Shown here: positions 9,139-19,347 of the stretch, piece by piece | Numbering within the stretch: the stretch's first letter is position 1 | Layout: each line of letters begins with the position of its first letter | Origin: [Mycobacterium] vasticus | GTDB taxonomy: Bacteria; Actinomycetota; Actinomycetes; Mycobacteriales; Mycobacteriaceae | DNA: 64,000 bases | Assembly: GCF_020181595.1 (NCBI RefSeq) | Contig: NZ_CP084028.1 | Span: forward strand, 3,425,601 to 3,489,600 | Direction of reading: 5' to 3' | Program-made: the position numbers and the translations under genes | The notes under the pieces: model-generated | Told to the model about the DNA's origin: nothing | The model's database searches: none | The model's input: only the letters and a program-made list of their open reading frames with translations

Positions 9139-10460
9139 TTGAGGAACCCTTCGTAGTTGCGCTGCATGAGCTGGCTCTCGATCTGCTTCACGGTGTCCAG
9201 GCCGACACCGATCATGATCAGCACCGCGGTACCACCGAACGGCAGGTTCTGCACAGTGCCGGAGTTGCCCATCTGCAGGAACAGGTTCGGCAGCACGGAG
9301 ATCACGCCCAGATAGATCGAGCCCGGCAGGGTGATCCGGTTGAGCACGTAACGCAGGTAGTCCGCGGTCGGCCGGCCGGGGCGGATACCCGGGATGAAGC
9401 CGCCGAACTTCTTCATCTCGTCGGCGCGCTCGTCGGGGTTGAACGTGATCGAGACGTAGAAGTAGGTGAAGAAGATGATCAGGCCGAAGTACACCGCGAT
9501 GTAGACCAGGTTCGACGGGTCGGACAGGTAGGTGCTGACAATCTTGGCCCACCAGCCGGAGCCGGAGTTGCCGCCGTTGACCAACTGGGTGATCAGCTGC
9601 GGGATGTAGATCAGCGACGAGGCGAAGATGACGGGGATGACGCCGGCCTGGTTGACCTTCAGCGGCAGGTACGTCGAGGTGCCGCCGTACATCCGCCGGC
9701 CGACCATGCGCTTGGCGTACTGCACCGGGATGCGGCGCTGGCCCTGCTCGACGAAGACGACGCCGACGACGATGGCCAGCGCGGCCAGGCAGACCATGGT
9801 GAACACCACCGAACCGCGGGAGTCCAGGATGGACTTGCCCTCGATCGGGATGCGTGCGGCGATGCCGACGAAGATCAGCAGCGACATGCCGTTGCCGATG
9901 CCGCGTTCGGTGATCAGCTCACCCAGCCACATCACCAGCACCGCACCGGAGGTCATCACCAGCACGATGACGATCAGGGTGAAGATGCTGTGGTCGGAGA
10001 TGATGTCGTGGCGCAGGCTGCAGGTCTGCAGCAGCCCGCCGTTGGCGGCCAGCGCCACGATGCTGGTGGCCTGCAGGACGGCCAGCGCGACCGTCAGGTA
10101 CCGGGTGTACTGCGTCATCTTGTTCTGGCCGGACTGGCCTTCTTTACGCAGCTCCTCGAAGCGCGGGATGACCACCGTCAACAGCTGCACGATGATGCTG
10201 GCGGTGATGTAGGGCATCACGCCGATGGCGAACACCGTCAACTGCAGCAGCGCGCCGCCGGAGAACAGGTTGATCAGCGAGTAGACCTGGGCCGCGTCAC
10301 CGCCACTGACCTCTTTGATGCACTGCTGCACGTTCTGGTAGTCCACGCCGGGCGACGGGATGGACGCGCCGAGCCGGTAGACCACGATGATCCCCAGGGC
10401 GAACAGGATCTTGCGCCTCAAGTCGACGGTCCGCAGTGATGAGATGAAAGCCGAGAACAC
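9135..10460 (-). CDS. secY: Preprotein translocase subunit SecY
   Basis: The 441-residue central channel of the Sec translocon, with ten membrane helices predicted from hydrophobicity. Family signatures are visible: [10 protein letters not shown] near the N-terminus, the helix-2 plug region, [15 protein letters not shown] and the cytoplasmic loop [24 protein letters not shown] near residue 345. The start is GTG at 10460 with a strong GGAGGAGA Shine-Dalgarno. In mycobacteria secY is separated from the spc operon by other genes, as here, so it needs its own promoter in the 273-bp upstream gap. Confidence 0.97.
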   Translation of the reverse strand: MFSAFISSLRTVDLRRKILFALGIIVVYRLGASIPSPGVDYQNVQQCIKEVSGGDAAQVYSLINLFSGGALLQLTVFAIGVMPYITASIIVQLLTVVIPRFEELRKEGQSGQNKMTQYTRYLTVALAVLQATSIVALAANGGLLQTCSLRHDIISDHSIFTLIVIVLVMTSGAVLVMWLGELITERGIGNGMSLLIFVGIAARIPIEGKSILDSRGSVVFTMVCLAALAIVVGVVFVEQGQRRIPVQYAKRMVGRRMYGGTSTYLPLKVNQAGVIPVIFASSLIYIPQLITQLVNGGNSGSGWWAKIVSTYLSDPSNLVYIAVYFGLIIFFTYFYVSITFNPDERADEMKKFGGFIPGIRPGRPTADYLRYVLNRITLPGSIYLGVISVLPNLFLQMGNSGTVQNLPFGGTAVLIMIGVGLDTVKQIESQLMQRNYEGFLK

Positions 10461-10504
10461 TCTTCTCCTCCTGCGCAGCCGAGGTCCGGTCGCGGCGTGC
10501 CATT

Positions 10505-10525
10505 GGGCTGGATGCCTTCCAGCCC
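10505..10525 (-). promoter_or_regulatory. Hairpin in the secY leader
   Basis: A perfect 7-bp inverted repeat, GGGCTGG and CCAGCCC, with a 7-base loop, lies about 45 bases before the secY start in the 273-bp secY / methyltransferase gap. A TAGACT hexamer at 10574-10579 (minus) matches the TANNNT mycobacterial -10 pattern and would put the hairpin in the secY 5' UTR. No T-run follows, so it is not a classic terminator. The remainder of the gap (10526-10733) shows no gene; a GGAGG Shine-Dalgarno precedes the plus-strand gene at 10734. Confidence 0.4.
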
Positions 10526-10733
10526 CGGTTAGTCCTGGGGTCGTGCTGCGTCTGCCTGTTTAGGCGCGTCAGCAGTCTACGAGAGTAACAGTTGCCTCCC
10601 GTGGCCCGGGCTGCTGTCCGGCGCCGCTGCCAGGGAACCGTCAGACGGCAAGCGTACAGTCGGCGACGGCTCGTTAAATCGGCTAACTAACTTTCCGGCG
10701 GGGTGCCGCCGGCATCGACAGGAGGCAATAGGA

Positions 10734-11669
10734 ATGGCACGCACAGCGAACGACAGCTGGGATCTGGCCTCCAGCGTCGGCGCCACCGCCACCGCGGTGG
10801 CCACCGGCCGCGCCATGGCCACCCGCGGGAACGGCATTGACCGGCCCCTGATCCACGATCCGTTCGCCGAGCCGCTGGTTCGCGCGGTCGGAATCGATTC
10901 CTTCACCCGGCTGGCCACCGGCGAACTCGACGTGGCCGACCTCGCCGACGACGATCAGTCCGGGATCGCCCGGATGGCCACCAATATGGCCGTGCGCACC
11001 CGATTCTTCGACGAGTTCTTTCTGGACGCGGGCGCCGCGGGTATCCGGCAGGCCGTCATCCTGGCCTCGGGACTCGACGCCCGCGCCTACCGGCTGGATT
11101 GGCCGGCCGGCACCACAGTGTTCGAGATCGACCAGTCCGAGGTGATCGAGTTCAAGACCCGGGTGCTGGCCGCCCACGGCGCCCAGCCCACCGCGGACCG
11201 CCGTCCGGTCCCCGCCGACCTGCGCGACGACTGGCCCGCGGCGCTGCGGGCGTCGGGCTTCGACCCGTCCCAGCCGACCGCGTGGAGCGCCGAGGGCCTG
11301 CTGGCCTATCTGCCCGCCGATGCCCAGGATCGCTTGCTGGACACCATCACTGCCCTGTCGGCACCGCACAGCCGCTGCGCGATCGAGAACATCGCGCAGC
11401 TCGATGAGGCAGGCGAGGATTCGGCACGCGAGCGCATGCAGGAGTCCGCCGCCCGGATGCGCGACCACGGGGTCGACCTCGACCTGACCGAGCTGGTCTA
11501 CTTCGGAGAGCGCAATGACGCCGCCGAATATCTCGCGCGACACGGGTGGCGCCTGGCCAGCCGCAGCATCAACGAGCTCTACGCCGAGCACGGGCTGCCG
11601 CTGCTCGACGGCGCCGACGGTCACGCCGGACTGACCTACGTCAGCGCGGTTCTGGGAGGTGCGAACTGA
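10734..11669 (+). CDS. SAM-dependent methyltransferase, mycobacterial TIGR00027 family (copy 1)
   Basis: A 311-residue protein of the family expanded in mycobacteria (Rv0725c/Rv0726c and relatives). It opens with [15 protein letters not shown] and carries the SAM-binding [16 protein letters not shown], the acidic FEIDQ and the [13 protein letters not shown] motif that follow the LCMT/PPM1-like leucine carboxyl methyltransferase fold. The family is linked to polyketide and O-methylation, but most members have no proven substrate. The ATG has a GGAGG Shine-Dalgarno. It overlaps its paralogue by one base (TGATG) and is probably co-transcribed with it. Confidence 0.9.
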   Translation: MARTANDSWDLASSVGATATAVATGRAMATRGNGIDRPLIHDPFAEPLVRAVGIDSFTRLATGELDVADLADDDQSGIARMATNMAVRTRFFDEFFLDAGAAGIRQAVILASGLDARAYRLDWPAGTTVFEIDQSEVIEFKTRVLAAHGAQPTADRRPVPADLRDDWPAALRASGFDPSQPTAWSAEGLLAYLPADAQDRLLDTITALSAPHSRCAIENIAQLDEAGEDSARERMQESAARMRDHGVDLDLTELVYFGERNDAAEYLARHGWRLASRSINELYAEHGLPLLDGADGHAGLTYVSAVLGGAN

Positions 11670-12592
11670 TGGAAAACACCACCGGCGCACGATCCCCCGG
11701 GGACAGCTGGGACCTGGCGTCCAGCGTGGGCACCACGGCGACCATGGTCGCCGCAGCCCGCGCGCTGGCCAGCCGGGAGGCCGATCCGCTCATCGACGAC
11801 CCGTTCGCGGCGCCACTGGTGCGTGCGGTCGGGATCGACTTCTTCAACCGGCTACTCGACGGTGAGCTCGATCCGGCCGTCGCGCAGGACGCCACTACCG
11901 CTGCCCGTCCGATGACCGACGTGATGGCGGTGCGCACCCGGTTCTTCGACGACTTCTTCCTGGCCGCCGGCGCGGCGGGCATCCGCCAGTCGGTCATCCT
12001 GGCCGCCGGGTTGGATTCGCGGGCCTATCGGCTGGGCTGGCCGCAGGGCAGCGTCGTCTACGAGATCGACCAGCCGGAGGTCATCGAGTTCAAGTCCGGC
12101 ACGCTGGCAGCCCTGGGCGCCGAACCGACCGCGCTGCGCCGCACGGTGGCCGTCGACCTACGCGACGACTGGCCGGAAGCGTTGCGCCGCAGTGGTTTCG
12201 ACGCGACGCAACCGACCGCGTGGAGCGCCGAGGGACTGCTGGTCTACCTGCCGCCCGACGCGCAGGACCGGCTGTTCGACAACATCACCGCGTTGAGCGC
12301 ACCGGGCAGCCGACTGGCCACCGAGTACCACCCGGACGGCGCCGCCGCACTGGGCGACTCGAACGACTCGGTGGGCAAACGCTTCGCCGAGCACGGCCTG
12401 GACCTCGACTTCGCCAACCTGGTCTACGCCGGGGAGCGCAGGCCCGCCGGCGACTATCTGACCGAGCTGGGCTGGCAGGTCAGCGGCCGCACCCGGCTGG
12501 AGCTGTTCGAGGCCTACGGCCGCAGGTTCCCCGACGACCCCCTGGTGACGCGGATGCGCAACTCGGTGGCGATCGAGGCCGTTTTCGGTTAG
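11669..12592 (+). CDS. SAM-dependent methyltransferase, mycobacterial TIGR00027 family (copy 2)
   Basis: A 307-residue paralogue of the preceding gene. It has the same [15 protein letters not shown] opening, [19 protein letters not shown] loop, [12 protein letters not shown] and [21 protein letters not shown]. The copies diverge mainly in the C-terminal third, where substrate contacts would lie. The frame is open further upstream, but ATG at 11669 is supported by a GGGAGGT Shine-Dalgarno at 11654-11660 and by the TGATG overlap with copy 1. The pair looks like a tandem duplication with possible division of substrates. Confidence 0.9.
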   Translation: MENTTGARSPGDSWDLASSVGTTATMVAAARALASREADPLIDDPFAAPLVRAVGIDFFNRLLDGELDPAVAQDATTAARPMTDVMAVRTRFFDDFFLAAGAAGIRQSVILAAGLDSRAYRLGWPQGSVVYEIDQPEVIEFKSGTLAALGAEPTALRRTVAVDLRDDWPEALRRSGFDATQPTAWSAEGLLVYLPPDAQDRLFDNITALSAPGSRLATEYHPDGAAALGDSNDSVGKRFAEHGLDLDFANLVYAGERRPAGDYLTELGWQVSGRTRLELFEAYGRRFPDDPLVTRMRNSVAIEAVFG

Positions 12593-13950
12593 CTCGGATC
12601 GAGGCCGAGCAGGCTCCACGCGTCGGTGAACTCCGCCGACAACGGCGGGTCGGTCGGCTCGATGGTTCCGACTCCGGTCATGTGCGCGACAACCTGGGCC
12701 AGCGCCTCAGTCGCGTCCACCCCCAGACCGCCGACGAACTGGACGACCTGCTGAGCGGCTTCGGCCAACCCGCTGACCAGGAAGATGTCCTGATCGACGA
12801 TCCCCTGCAGGTAGTCGCTGAGCTGGGTGACGGCTTTGTCGATGAAGTACGGGATGGACGTGAAGACCGTACGGATGGCCAGCGTGATGTCGTCGCCGAT
12901 ATTCGGGTAGCCGACCAGCGACATCGCGTCGGTGAGCGCCTGCTCGAGGTTGACCGGACGCACGAGGCTGTCCAGGATGCTCGGGTCGTCGATCATCGAC
13001 TTACCGTCGAAGTCTGAGCGCATCGGTGCCCCGAACAGCGCCAGAATCGTCGGCGTGATGTCGGCGATCGAGTAGTTCAGGTTCTGGCTGCCGTCGGTGG
13101 CGTGATCTCCGGCCTGGTCGAAGATGACGAACTGCTGAGTCTCGTTGGGCGACTGGAAGCCGTGCCCGAACCCCAGCGACTGCTGGTGGCCGTGGTCGGT
13201 GGTGATGATGACCGACCAGTCGTCGCCGGTGAGCGCCTTGACCGCGGCCACCGCGGCCAGGATCTGCTCGATGTTGGCTCCGACATTGACGACGGCTTGG
13301 GAGTATTCGGGTGACCCGCCGCCGAACTCGTGGCCGGCCTCGTCGACCTGCACCTGGTAGGAGAACAGGAAGTTCGAGATGTCCGGGTTGTCTTTGGTCG
13401 CCATGATCTGGGCGATCGTCGCGGCGGTGACCTGCGCGTCGGTGTTGGCCCAGGTGGTGTCGAAGGGGATGTAGGTTTTGCTGTCGGCCCCGGTGCCACC
13501 CGCCGCCCCGATGTCGGTGATGTAGTCCCAGTCGGCGATCACCGAGGTGTTGATGGCCGGGTTGTAGTGCTCGAGCAGGTTGAACACCGTCGGCCACTGG
13601 TTGTACGGCTCGGGGTTGAACAGGTTGTTGATCACGCCGTGCTTGGTGTCCCACACGCCGGTGAGGATCGTCGACCACGACGGGCCGGAGATCGTGGTGT
13701 GGCCGACCTCGTTGGCAGCCCCGGTGATGCCGCCGTCCATCGCGGTCTTGAATCCGCTGCCGTCATTGTCGGCGTACTGCAGGATCTTCGAGAGGTTGGT
13801 GCCGTCGGTGCCGATCAGCAGCACATGCTCGGCGGCAAGCCACCAGTCGGCGCTGTGCAGCACGGACAGCGGCGCTCCGATGGCCGCCCCGGTTCCGGCC
13901 ACCAGGCCCGCGACGGTCGCACCACATAGGAATTGCTTGATAGTCGTCAC
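12589..13950 (-). CDS. Exported alkaline phosphatase-superfamily phosphodiesterase
   Basis: A 453-residue protein of the type I phosphodiesterase / nucleotide pyrophosphatase branch. The N-terminus ([22 protein letters not shown]) is a probable signal peptide or anchor. Metal-site motifs are visible: LLIGTDGTN (Asp49), the nucleophile region [14 protein letters not shown] (Ser89 is my candidate), D-E-A-G-H-E-F-G and [15 protein letters not shown]. The last 120 residues are not part of the catalytic fold and may be a mycobacterial surface domain. GTG at 13950 was chosen because GAGGGAAGG lies seven bases upstream. It would hydrolyse phosphate mono- or diesters outside the membrane. Its end overlaps the convergent methyltransferase by four bases. 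Confidence 0.82.
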   Translation of the reverse strand: MTTIKQFLCGATVAGLVAGTGAAIGAPLSVLHSADWWLAAEHVLLIGTDGTNLSKILQYADNDGSGFKTAMDGGITGAANEVGHTTISGPSWSTILTGVWDTKHGVINNLFNPEPYNQWPTVFNLLEHYNPAINTSVIADWDYITDIGAAGGTGADSKTYIPFDTTWANTDAQVTAATIAQIMATKDNPDISNFLFSYQVQVDEAGHEFGGGSPEYSQAVVNVGANIEQILAAVAAVKALTGDDWSVIITTDHGHQQSLGFGHGFQSPNETQQFVIFDQAGDHATDGSQNLNYSIADITPTILALFGAPMRSDFDGKSMIDDPSILDSLVRPVNLEQALTDAMSLVGYPNIGDDITLAIRTVFTSIPYFIDKAVTQLSDYLQGIVDQDIFLVSGLAEAAQQVVQFVGGLGVDATEALAQVVAHMTGVGTIEPTDPPLSAEFTDAWSLLGLDPS

Positions 13951-14084
13951 GATGCGCCTTCCCTCGCCGAGGCTGAACAGCCCATATCCGCGAGATCCTA
14001 ACAGGACCCCCAGCGAAAACACAGGTTATTCGACGAATTCACACACGTGAACTATGTGGAAATCTATGGGATGATGCGCGCCGA

Positions 14085-15317
14085 ATGGTGCTCAGGGTTG
14101 AGGTTCCACCGGATCTGCTCGGCGGGGAAGTCGATGAGGGCTACGGCAAGGTGGCCGACGCGTTCCGCGCCAACTTCGCCGACGGTCGCGAGGTCGGCGC
14201 CGCCGTGTCGGTGTACCGCGACGGCGCCAAGGTGGTCGACCTGTGGGGCGGCTACCGCAACGGCCTCAGCCGACAGCCCTGGCAACAGGACACCATGGTC
14301 AACGTCTTCTCCAGCACCAAAGGCGTGGCCGCCCTGGCCGTGGCGTTGGCAGTGTCACGGGGATTCTTCGGCTACGACGACAAGGTGGCCGACCACTGGC
14401 CGGAGTTTGCCCAGGCCGGCAAGGGCCAGGTGACCGTGCGGCAGTTGCTGGGCCATCAAGCCGGGCTACCGGTGCTGAAGCCGGCACCCGCTCTGGCCGA
14501 TGTCGCCGACCCCGCCCGGCTGTCCCCGATGCTCGCCGCGCAGCGGCCGATCTGGCCGCCGGGCACCCGACACGGGTATCACGCGATCACGCTGGGCTGG
14601 TACGAATCCGAGCTGATCCGTCACACCGACCCGGCCGGGCGCACCCTGGGCCGGTTTTTCGCCGACGAGATCGCCGGACCACTCGGCTTGGATCTGCATA
14701 TCGGACTCGCCGATTCGGTGTCCCGCGATCGGCTGGCGCATTTGCATCACTTCTCTCGTGCGGAATCCCTGTTGCACGTCGACGTCATACCGCCCCGGCT
14801 GCTGGCCGCGTCGCTGATCCCCGCCAATCTGCTCGCACGGGCCGGTTGCCTGCCCCGCGACGTGGACCCCTGGGCGGGCGACTACAACAGCGACGCGGTG
14901 CGTCGGGTGGAGATCCCGTCGGCCAACGGGATCGGGACGGCCGGCTCGATCGCCCGGCTCTATGGCGCGGCGGCGACCGCGGACGCCGCGTTGGGGCTCA
15001 GCGCCGGGGTTCGCGACGATCTCGCCACCGTCCCGCCACCACCGAGCCGCGGTGAACGAGACAAGGTGCTCAAGGTCAAAGGAAGATTATCGCTGGGACT
15101 GTCCAAGCCCGGGTTCGGCGCGGTCTTCGGCTCGTCGGACAAGGCCTACGGCACACCGGGATTCGGTGGATCGTTCGGGTTCGCCGACCCCGATACCGGT
15201 ATCGGCTTCTCCTACGTCATGAACCGCTTGGGATTTCACCTCTACAGCGACCCCAGGGAACTCGCCTTGCGTCAGGCGCTGTTTCGTGACGTGCTGGGCG
15301 CCAGACTTCAGGCGTGA
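14085..15317 (+). CDS. Beta-lactamase-fold serine hydrolase (EstB/class C type)
   Basis: A 410-residue protein of the class C beta-lactamase / esterase family. The nucleophile motif S-x-x-K is visible as SSTK (Ser76, Lys79) and the second motif as Y-H-A in HGYHAITLGW (Tyr165). The third motif appears degenerate (GTPGFGGSFGF). A LLGHQAGLP element is typical of the esterase branch. No signal peptide is seen, so cytosolic esterase or carboxylesterase activity is more likely than beta-lactam resistance. The start is ATG at 14085; a TTCAC-N4-GTGAA inverted repeat at 14038-14051 lies in the 134-bp divergent gap and could be an operator. Confidence 0.85.
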   Translation: MVLRVEVPPDLLGGEVDEGYGKVADAFRANFADGREVGAAVSVYRDGAKVVDLWGGYRNGLSRQPWQQDTMVNVFSSTKGVAALAVALAVSRGFFGYDDKVADHWPEFAQAGKGQVTVRQLLGHQAGLPVLKPAPALADVADPARLSPMLAAQRPIWPPGTRHGYHAITLGWYESELIRHTDPAGRTLGRFFADEIAGPLGLDLHIGLADSVSRDRLAHLHHFSRAESLLHVDVIPPRLLAASLIPANLLARAGCLPRDVDPWAGDYNSDAVRRVEIPSANGIGTAGSIARLYGAAATADAALGLSAGVRDDLATVPPPPSRGERDKVLKVKGRLSLGLSKPGFGAVFGSSDKAYGTPGFGGSFGFADPDTGIGFSYVMNRLGFHLYSDPRELALRQALFRDVLGARLQA

Positions 15318-15320
15318 GGC

Positions 15321-15626
15321 CTACATGTGCTCCGGGCAGTAGTGCGCGGTCGAGATCGCGGCGAACTCCCCGGCCTTCTGAATGGTGAAACCGGGGTTGG
15401 TGGTCTGCACGGCGACGACGGTGTCCATCGCGGACAGCCCCGCGTCCATCAGCTGGCACACGGCGCGGCCGGCCGAGACGGTGGCCTGGTCGCTGCCGGT
15501 GTGGCTCAGCCCCGCACCGGTCAGGGTCGCCAGGAACTGCCCGTCGAGGCCCGAGGGCGCGGCATGGGCGGGGGCGGCCAAGCCGACCATTGCACTCATA
15601 CCCGCCAGCAGCAGCAACCGTTTCAT
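15321..15626 (-). CDS. DUF732 small secreted protein
   Basis: A 101-residue exported protein with signal peptide MKRLLLLAGMSAMVGLAAPA and probable cleavage after AHA. The mature part follows the DUF732 pattern: FLATLTGAGLSHTG, GRAVCQLMDAG, then TIQKAGEFAAISTAHYCPEH with two conserved cysteines that may form a disulfide. An in-frame ATG four codons upstream (15638) is equally possible. The family is abundant in mycobacterial culture filtrates and has no known function. It sits three bases from the convergent hydrolase stop. Confidence 0.85.
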   Translation of the reverse strand: MKRLLLLAGMSAMVGLAAPAHAAPSGLDGQFLATLTGAGLSHTGSDQATVSAGRAVCQLMDAGLSAMDTVVAVQTTNPGFTIQKAGEFAAISTAHYCPEHM

Positions 15627-15713
15627 GCCGTTAAGCATCGCCAGTGCCGGTTACCGATGTGTTACCGAGCTTTTTCTGCCACGAAAGACTTCTGTTGAAT
15701 CCGTGTTACGCGC

Positions 15714-17489
15714 TCACCAGCGCGAGTCGCCCATCCACAGCACCTGGGCGCCGCTGAGCGAGCGTTCGGCCTGCTCAACGACCCCGACCAGCGACCGCAC
15801 CAGCACGCTGCCGACGGCCTCTGTCAAGCCCGCGGCCGGCTGCGAGGACTGCCTCGGCCGGACGAACTCCCACACCGACGAACCCGGGTAGGACACGATC
15901 CTGACCTGGGCGTCGGCGTCCAGGCCGGCCGCCTCCTTGGCCCGGCGGATCGCGCTACGCAGGCCGCCCAGCTCGTCGACCAGGCCACGCTCGGCCGCAT
16001 CGGCACCGGTCCACACCCGTCCGCGGGCCACCGCGTCCACCTCGTCGGTCGACAGGTTGCGGCCTTGGGCGACCCGCGCCACGAAGTCGTCGTAGAACAG
16101 GTCGGCTTCGCTTTCGACCTTCCCCTGCTGCTCGGCGGTGAACGGGGCGTTGATCGACCAGGCATCGGCGTTGGCGCCGGTGCGCACGGTGTCGGTGCCC
16201 ACCCCGAGCCGGTCCTTGAGCTCGCGGGCGACCAGCTTGCCGGTCACCACCCCGATCGAGCCGGTGACGGTGCCCGGGTTGGCGACGATGGCGTCGGCGG
16301 CCGCGGAGATGTAGTACCCGCCGGAGGCAGCCACCGCACCCATCGACGCCACCACCGGTTTGCCGGCCGCCCGGGCCTGCTGCACGGCCCGCCAGATGGT
16401 CTCCGAGCCGGTGACCGACCCGCCGGGACTGTCCACCCGCAGCACGATGGCGGCGACGTCGTCATCGGCGGCGGCCTCGCGCAGCGCCGCGGCAATGGTG
16501 TCGCCGCCGACGTTGCGGTTGCCCAACGGCGACAGCTGCGGTCCGCCGGAGCCGCTGACGATCGCGCCGGCCACCGTCACCACCGCGACCGCCGGCTTGC
16601 CCGTACGGCCCGGCAGGGAAGGCAGGGTCGGCGTCACAGAACTGGTGCGGGCGTAGCGCGTCAGGTACAGCCGCGGCGGAGCGTCGGCATCATCCGCCCC
16701 TCGTCCACCTTCACCACCGACCAGTTCGGCGATCCGGTCGTAGGCCTCGTCGCGGAATCCGATCCGGTCGATCAGTCCCGCCGCCACCGCATCGTCGCGC
16801 AGCAGCGGCGCCCGGTCGGCCAGTGCGTCCACCTCGGCGGCATCCACCTTGCGGGATTCGGCGACAGCCGCCCGGACCTGGGCGTGCAGGCTTTCCACCA
16901 GCGCGGTGTCGGCTTCGCGGTGCGCCTCGGTGTAAGAGTCCTGGGTGAACATGTTCGCGGCCGACTTGTATTCACCGCGCGCGACGAACTGCGCCTCGAT
17001 CCCGGCCTTGTCCAGCGCGGTGCGCAAAAACGTCGCATTGGTGGCGAAGCCGATCAACCCGAGTGTCCCCGAGGGCTGCATCCACACCTCGCCGAACGCC
17101 GAGGCCAGGTAGTAGGACAGCGTGCCCGGGTATGTCTCGGCCCAGGCCAGCGACGGCTTGACCGCGGTGAAAGCTTCGATCGCCGCCCGCAGCTCCTGCA
17201 CCGGACCCGGGGCTGCCGCCGAAAGTTGCACCCGCGCGATCAATCCGGCCACCCGAGGGTCGTCGGCCGCGCGGTGGATCGCGTCCACCAGGTCACGCAG
17301 CACCGGCGGCTGGCCGCCGGAGCGGATCAGCGCCAGTGGATCGAAGGCACCGGTCTCATGCGGCAGTGTCTGCAGGTCCAGCTCGAGTACCACGCCGGCG
17401 GGCACGCCGTGATGGCGCGCGGTGTCGACACGACGGGCGATGCCGCGAAGGTCATCCAGGCCGGGCAATCCGGGCAGCAAGGTGAACAT
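15714..17489 (-). CDS. sppA: Signal peptide peptidase SppA (protease IV)
   Basis: A 591-residue two-domain member of peptidase family S49 (67 kDa type). The catalytic Lys is probably in the N-terminal domain at EYKSAANMFTQ, and the nucleophile Ser is in the C-terminal domain at MGAVAASGGYYISA, followed by GTVTGSIGV. It degrades signal peptides left in the membrane after cleavage. ATG at 17489 (MFTLLPGLPG) was preferred over the upstream in-frame start because it matches the expected mycobacterial N-terminus. It lies after the spc operon terminator, as in M. tuberculosis, so it is likely transcribed separately. Confidence 0.93.
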   Translation of the reverse strand: MFTLLPGLPGLDDLRGIARRVDTARHHGVPAGVVLELDLQTLPHETGAFDPLALIRSGGQPPVLRDLVDAIHRAADDPRVAGLIARVQLSAAAPGPVQELRAAIEAFTAVKPSLAWAETYPGTLSYYLASAFGEVWMQPSGTLGLIGFATNATFLRTALDKAGIEAQFVARGEYKSAANMFTQDSYTEAHREADTALVESLHAQVRAAVAESRKVDAAEVDALADRAPLLRDDAVAAGLIDRIGFRDEAYDRIAELVGGEGGRGADDADAPPRLYLTRYARTSSVTPTLPSLPGRTGKPAVAVVTVAGAIVSGSGGPQLSPLGNRNVGGDTIAAALREAAADDDVAAIVLRVDSPGGSVTGSETIWRAVQQARAAGKPVVASMGAVAASGGYYISAAADAIVANPGTVTGSIGVVTGKLVARELKDRLGVGTDTVRTGANADAWSINAPFTAEQQGKVESEADLFYDDFVARVAQGRNLSTDEVDAVARGRVWTGADAAERGLVDELGGLRSAIRRAKEAAGLDADAQVRIVSYPGSSVWEFVRPRQSSQPAAGLTEAVGSVLVRSLVGVVEQAERSLSGAQVLWMGDSRW

Positions 17490-17533
17490 GGAATTCACCC
17501 TACCGGTGGCGACAGAGCTGCCCACCAGACGCG

Positions 17534-17568
17534 AAAGCCCCCAACACGGCAGGCGTGCGGGGGCTTTT
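17534..17568 (-). terminator. Terminator after rplO (end of spc operon)
   Basis: The arms AAAGCCCCC (17534-17542) and GGGGGCTTT (17559-17567) form a 9-bp stem, with an inner CACG/CGTG pairing in the loop. It lies 18 bases after the rplO stop on the minus strand and before sppA. The T-run is only three on the minus strand and four on the plus strand. Confidence 0.8.
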
Positions 17569-17585
17569 GCGACACTCGCGGAAGG

Positions 17586-18032
17586 CTACAGCTCGGTGAC
17601 CGAGCCTCCGGCCGCGGTGATCTTGTCGCGGGCACTGCCGCTGAACTTATGCGCGGTGATGTCGACCTTGACGGCCAGCTTGCCGTCGCCGAGCACCTTG
17701 ACCAGCGTGTTCTTGCGGACGGCGCCCTTGGCGACCAGCTCGTCGAGGCCGATGGTGCCGCCGGCCGGGAACAACCGGCTGATGTCGCCGACGTTGACGA
17801 CCTCGTACTCGGTGCGGAACCGGTTGCGGAAGCCCTTCAGCTTGGGCAGCCGCATGTGGATCGGCATCTGCCCACCCTCGAACCGGACCGGAACGTTCTT
17901 GCGGGCCTTGGTGCCCTTGGTGCCGCGGCCCGCGGTCTTACCCTTCGAGCCCTCACCGCGACCGACGCGGGTGCGCTTGGTCTTCGACCCGGGCGCGGGG
18001 CGCAGGTCGTGCAGCTTGATAGGCGTCATCAT
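17586..18032 (-). CDS. rplO: 50S ribosomal protein L15
   Basis: A 148-residue late-assembly 50S protein. The Gly/Lys/Arg-rich N-terminal arm ([22 protein letters not shown]) threads into 23S rRNA, followed by the globular L15 core. It overlaps rpmD by four bases and is the last gene of the spc operon before a hairpin terminator. Confidence 0.97.
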   Translation of the reverse strand: MMTPIKLHDLRPAPGSKTKRTRVGRGEGSKGKTAGRGTKGTKARKNVPVRFEGGQMPIHMRLPKLKGFRNRFRTEYEVVNVGDISRLFPAGGTIGLDELVAKGAVRKNTLVKVLGDGKLAVKVDITAHKFSGSARDKITAAGGSVTEL

Positions 18033-18217
18033 TCCTCCCCAGCCTGTTCAACTTCTACGAGGTGGTGCACAACCTTGATCAGGCCACGGGTCTGAGGGTT
18101 GTCCTCACGCACCACCGACTGGCGGATCTTGCGCAGGCCCAGGGTGCGCAGGCTCTCGCGCTGCTTCCAGCGGGCACCGATGATGCCGCGGACCTGGGTG
18201 ATCTTCAGGTTTGCCAT
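18029..18217 (-). CDS. rpmD: 50S ribosomal protein L30
   Basis: A 62-residue protein with the L30 signature [31 protein letters not shown]. It is the bacterial short form and binds 23S rRNA. Two bases follow the rpsE stop and four bases overlap rplO, so the three are tightly coupled. Confidence 0.97.
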   Translation of the reverse strand: MANLKITQVRGIIGARWKQRESLRTLGLRKIRQSVVREDNPQTRGLIKVVHHLVEVEQAGEE

Positions 18218-18219
18218 GA

Positions 18220-18906
18220 TTACGCCGTGCCTTCCCGCGCCGCCGCGGCAGCCAGGGCTTCGCTCTCGCGACGGGCCTTGAGCATGGCGGCCGGCGCCAC
18301 ATCTTCGATGGGCAGGCCACGACGGGCCGCCACCTCTTCGGGACGCTGCAGCAGCTTGAGCGCGGCCACGGTGGCGTGCACCACGTTGATCGCGTTGTCA
18401 CTGCCCAGCGACTTCGACAGGATGTCGTGCACGCCGGCGCATTCCAGCACCGCACGCACCGCGCCACCGGCGATCACACCGGTACCGGGGCTGGCGGGAC
18501 GCAGGAACACCACACCGGCAGCGGCCTCGCCCTGCACCGGGTGGGTGATGGTGCCACCGATCAGCGGCACCCGGAAGAAACCCTTGCGAGCCTCCTCGAC
18601 ACCCTTGGCGATCGCGGCCGGCACCTCTTTGGCCTTGCCGTAACCGACACCGACCAGGCCGTTGCCGTCGCCGACGATCACCAGCGCGGTGAAGCTGAAC
18701 CGGCGACCACCCTTGACCACCTTGGACACCCGGTTGATCGCGACGACGCGCTCCAGGTAGTTGCTCTTCTCGCCGTCGCGGCCGTCACGGCCACCACGAC
18801 CACCATCGCGGCCACCACGGCCACCCCGGTTGTCACGATTGTCTCGGTTGTCGCCGCGGTGACCCGTGTCGGGACCTGCCGAGGCTGTCGGCTGCTCCGC
18901 CATCAT
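18220..18906 (-). CDS. rpsE: 30S ribosomal protein S5 with Gly/Arg/Asp-rich N-terminal extension
   Basis: A 228-residue protein. The conserved S5 core starts near residue 50 ([23 protein letters not shown]) and carries the dsRBD-like fold that contacts h34/h28 and takes part in decoding accuracy. Before it lies a low-complexity stretch (about residues 18-46) of G-R-D-N repeats. Such extensions occur in other actinobacterial S5 proteins but vary in length. The underlying DNA is itself repetitive (18780-18850). Two bases separate the stop from rpmD. Confidence 0.96.
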   Translation of the reverse strand: MMAEQPTASAGPDTGHRGDNRDNRDNRGGRGGRDGGRGGRDGRDGEKSNYLERVVAINRVSKVVKGGRRFSFTALVIVGDGNGLVGVGYGKAKEVPAAIAKGVEEARKGFFRVPLIGGTITHPVQGEAAAGVVFLRPASPGTGVIAGGAVRAVLECAGVHDILSKSLGSDNAINVVHATVAALKLLQRPEEVAARRGLPIEDVAPAAMLKARRESEALAAAAAREGTA

Positions 18907-18937
18907 GCGGTCCTTCCAGTCATGTTCACGTCAGTCA

Positions 18938-19345
18938 TCAGAACTTCAATCCGCCCTCGCGCGCCGCGTCCGCCAGCGCAGCGATCCGCCCACCATAGGT
19001 GTAGCCACCCCGGTCGAACACCACGGTGTCCACGCCGGCGGCCTTGGCACGCTCGGCGATCAGCTGGCCGACCCGCACGCTGTGGGCCTTCTTGTCGCCG
19101 TCCACACCCCGGACGTCGGCCTCGATCGACGACGCCGCGGCCACGGTGTGGCCGGCCAGGTCGTCCACCAACTGGACGTGGATGTGCCGCGAGGAGCGGT
19201 GCACCACCAGGCGCGGACGCTCGGCGGTGCCGGCGATCTTCTTGCGCAGCCGCGCGTGCCGGCGAATCCGGTGGGTGCGCCGAACCTCGGAGACGTTCTG
19301 CCCGACGGGCTTGCGGTCCGTGGTAGGAGTCTGTGATTGCGCCAT
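18938..19345 (-). CDS. rplR: 50S ribosomal protein L18
   Basis: A 135-residue 5S rRNA-binding protein. It has a basic N-terminal tail ([22 protein letters not shown]) and the conserved C-terminal [26 protein letters not shown]. Two bases separate it from rplF and 31 bases from rpsE. Confidence 0.97.
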   Translation of the reverse strand: MAQSQTPTTDRKPVGQNVSEVRRTHRIRRHARLRKKIAGTAERPRLVVHRSSRHIHVQLVDDLAGHTVAAASSIEADVRGVDGDKKAHSVRVGQLIAERAKAAGVDTVVFDRGGYTYGGRIAALADAAREGGLKF

Positions 19346-19347
19346 GG

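Noticed and set aside
10505..10525. Transcription terminator at the secY leader hairpin
   Set aside because: No T-run on either strand and no upstream minus-strand gene to terminate.
14085..15317. True beta-lactamase for antibiotic resistance
   Set aside because: No signal peptide and a degenerate third motif; the family is mostly esterases.
16065..18095. A 676-codon open frame on the plus strand opposite sppA and rplO/rpmD
   Set aside because: Protein is Arg/Gly/His rich with no domain, lies antisense to well-conserved genes and crosses a terminator; it is an artefact of high GC third positions.
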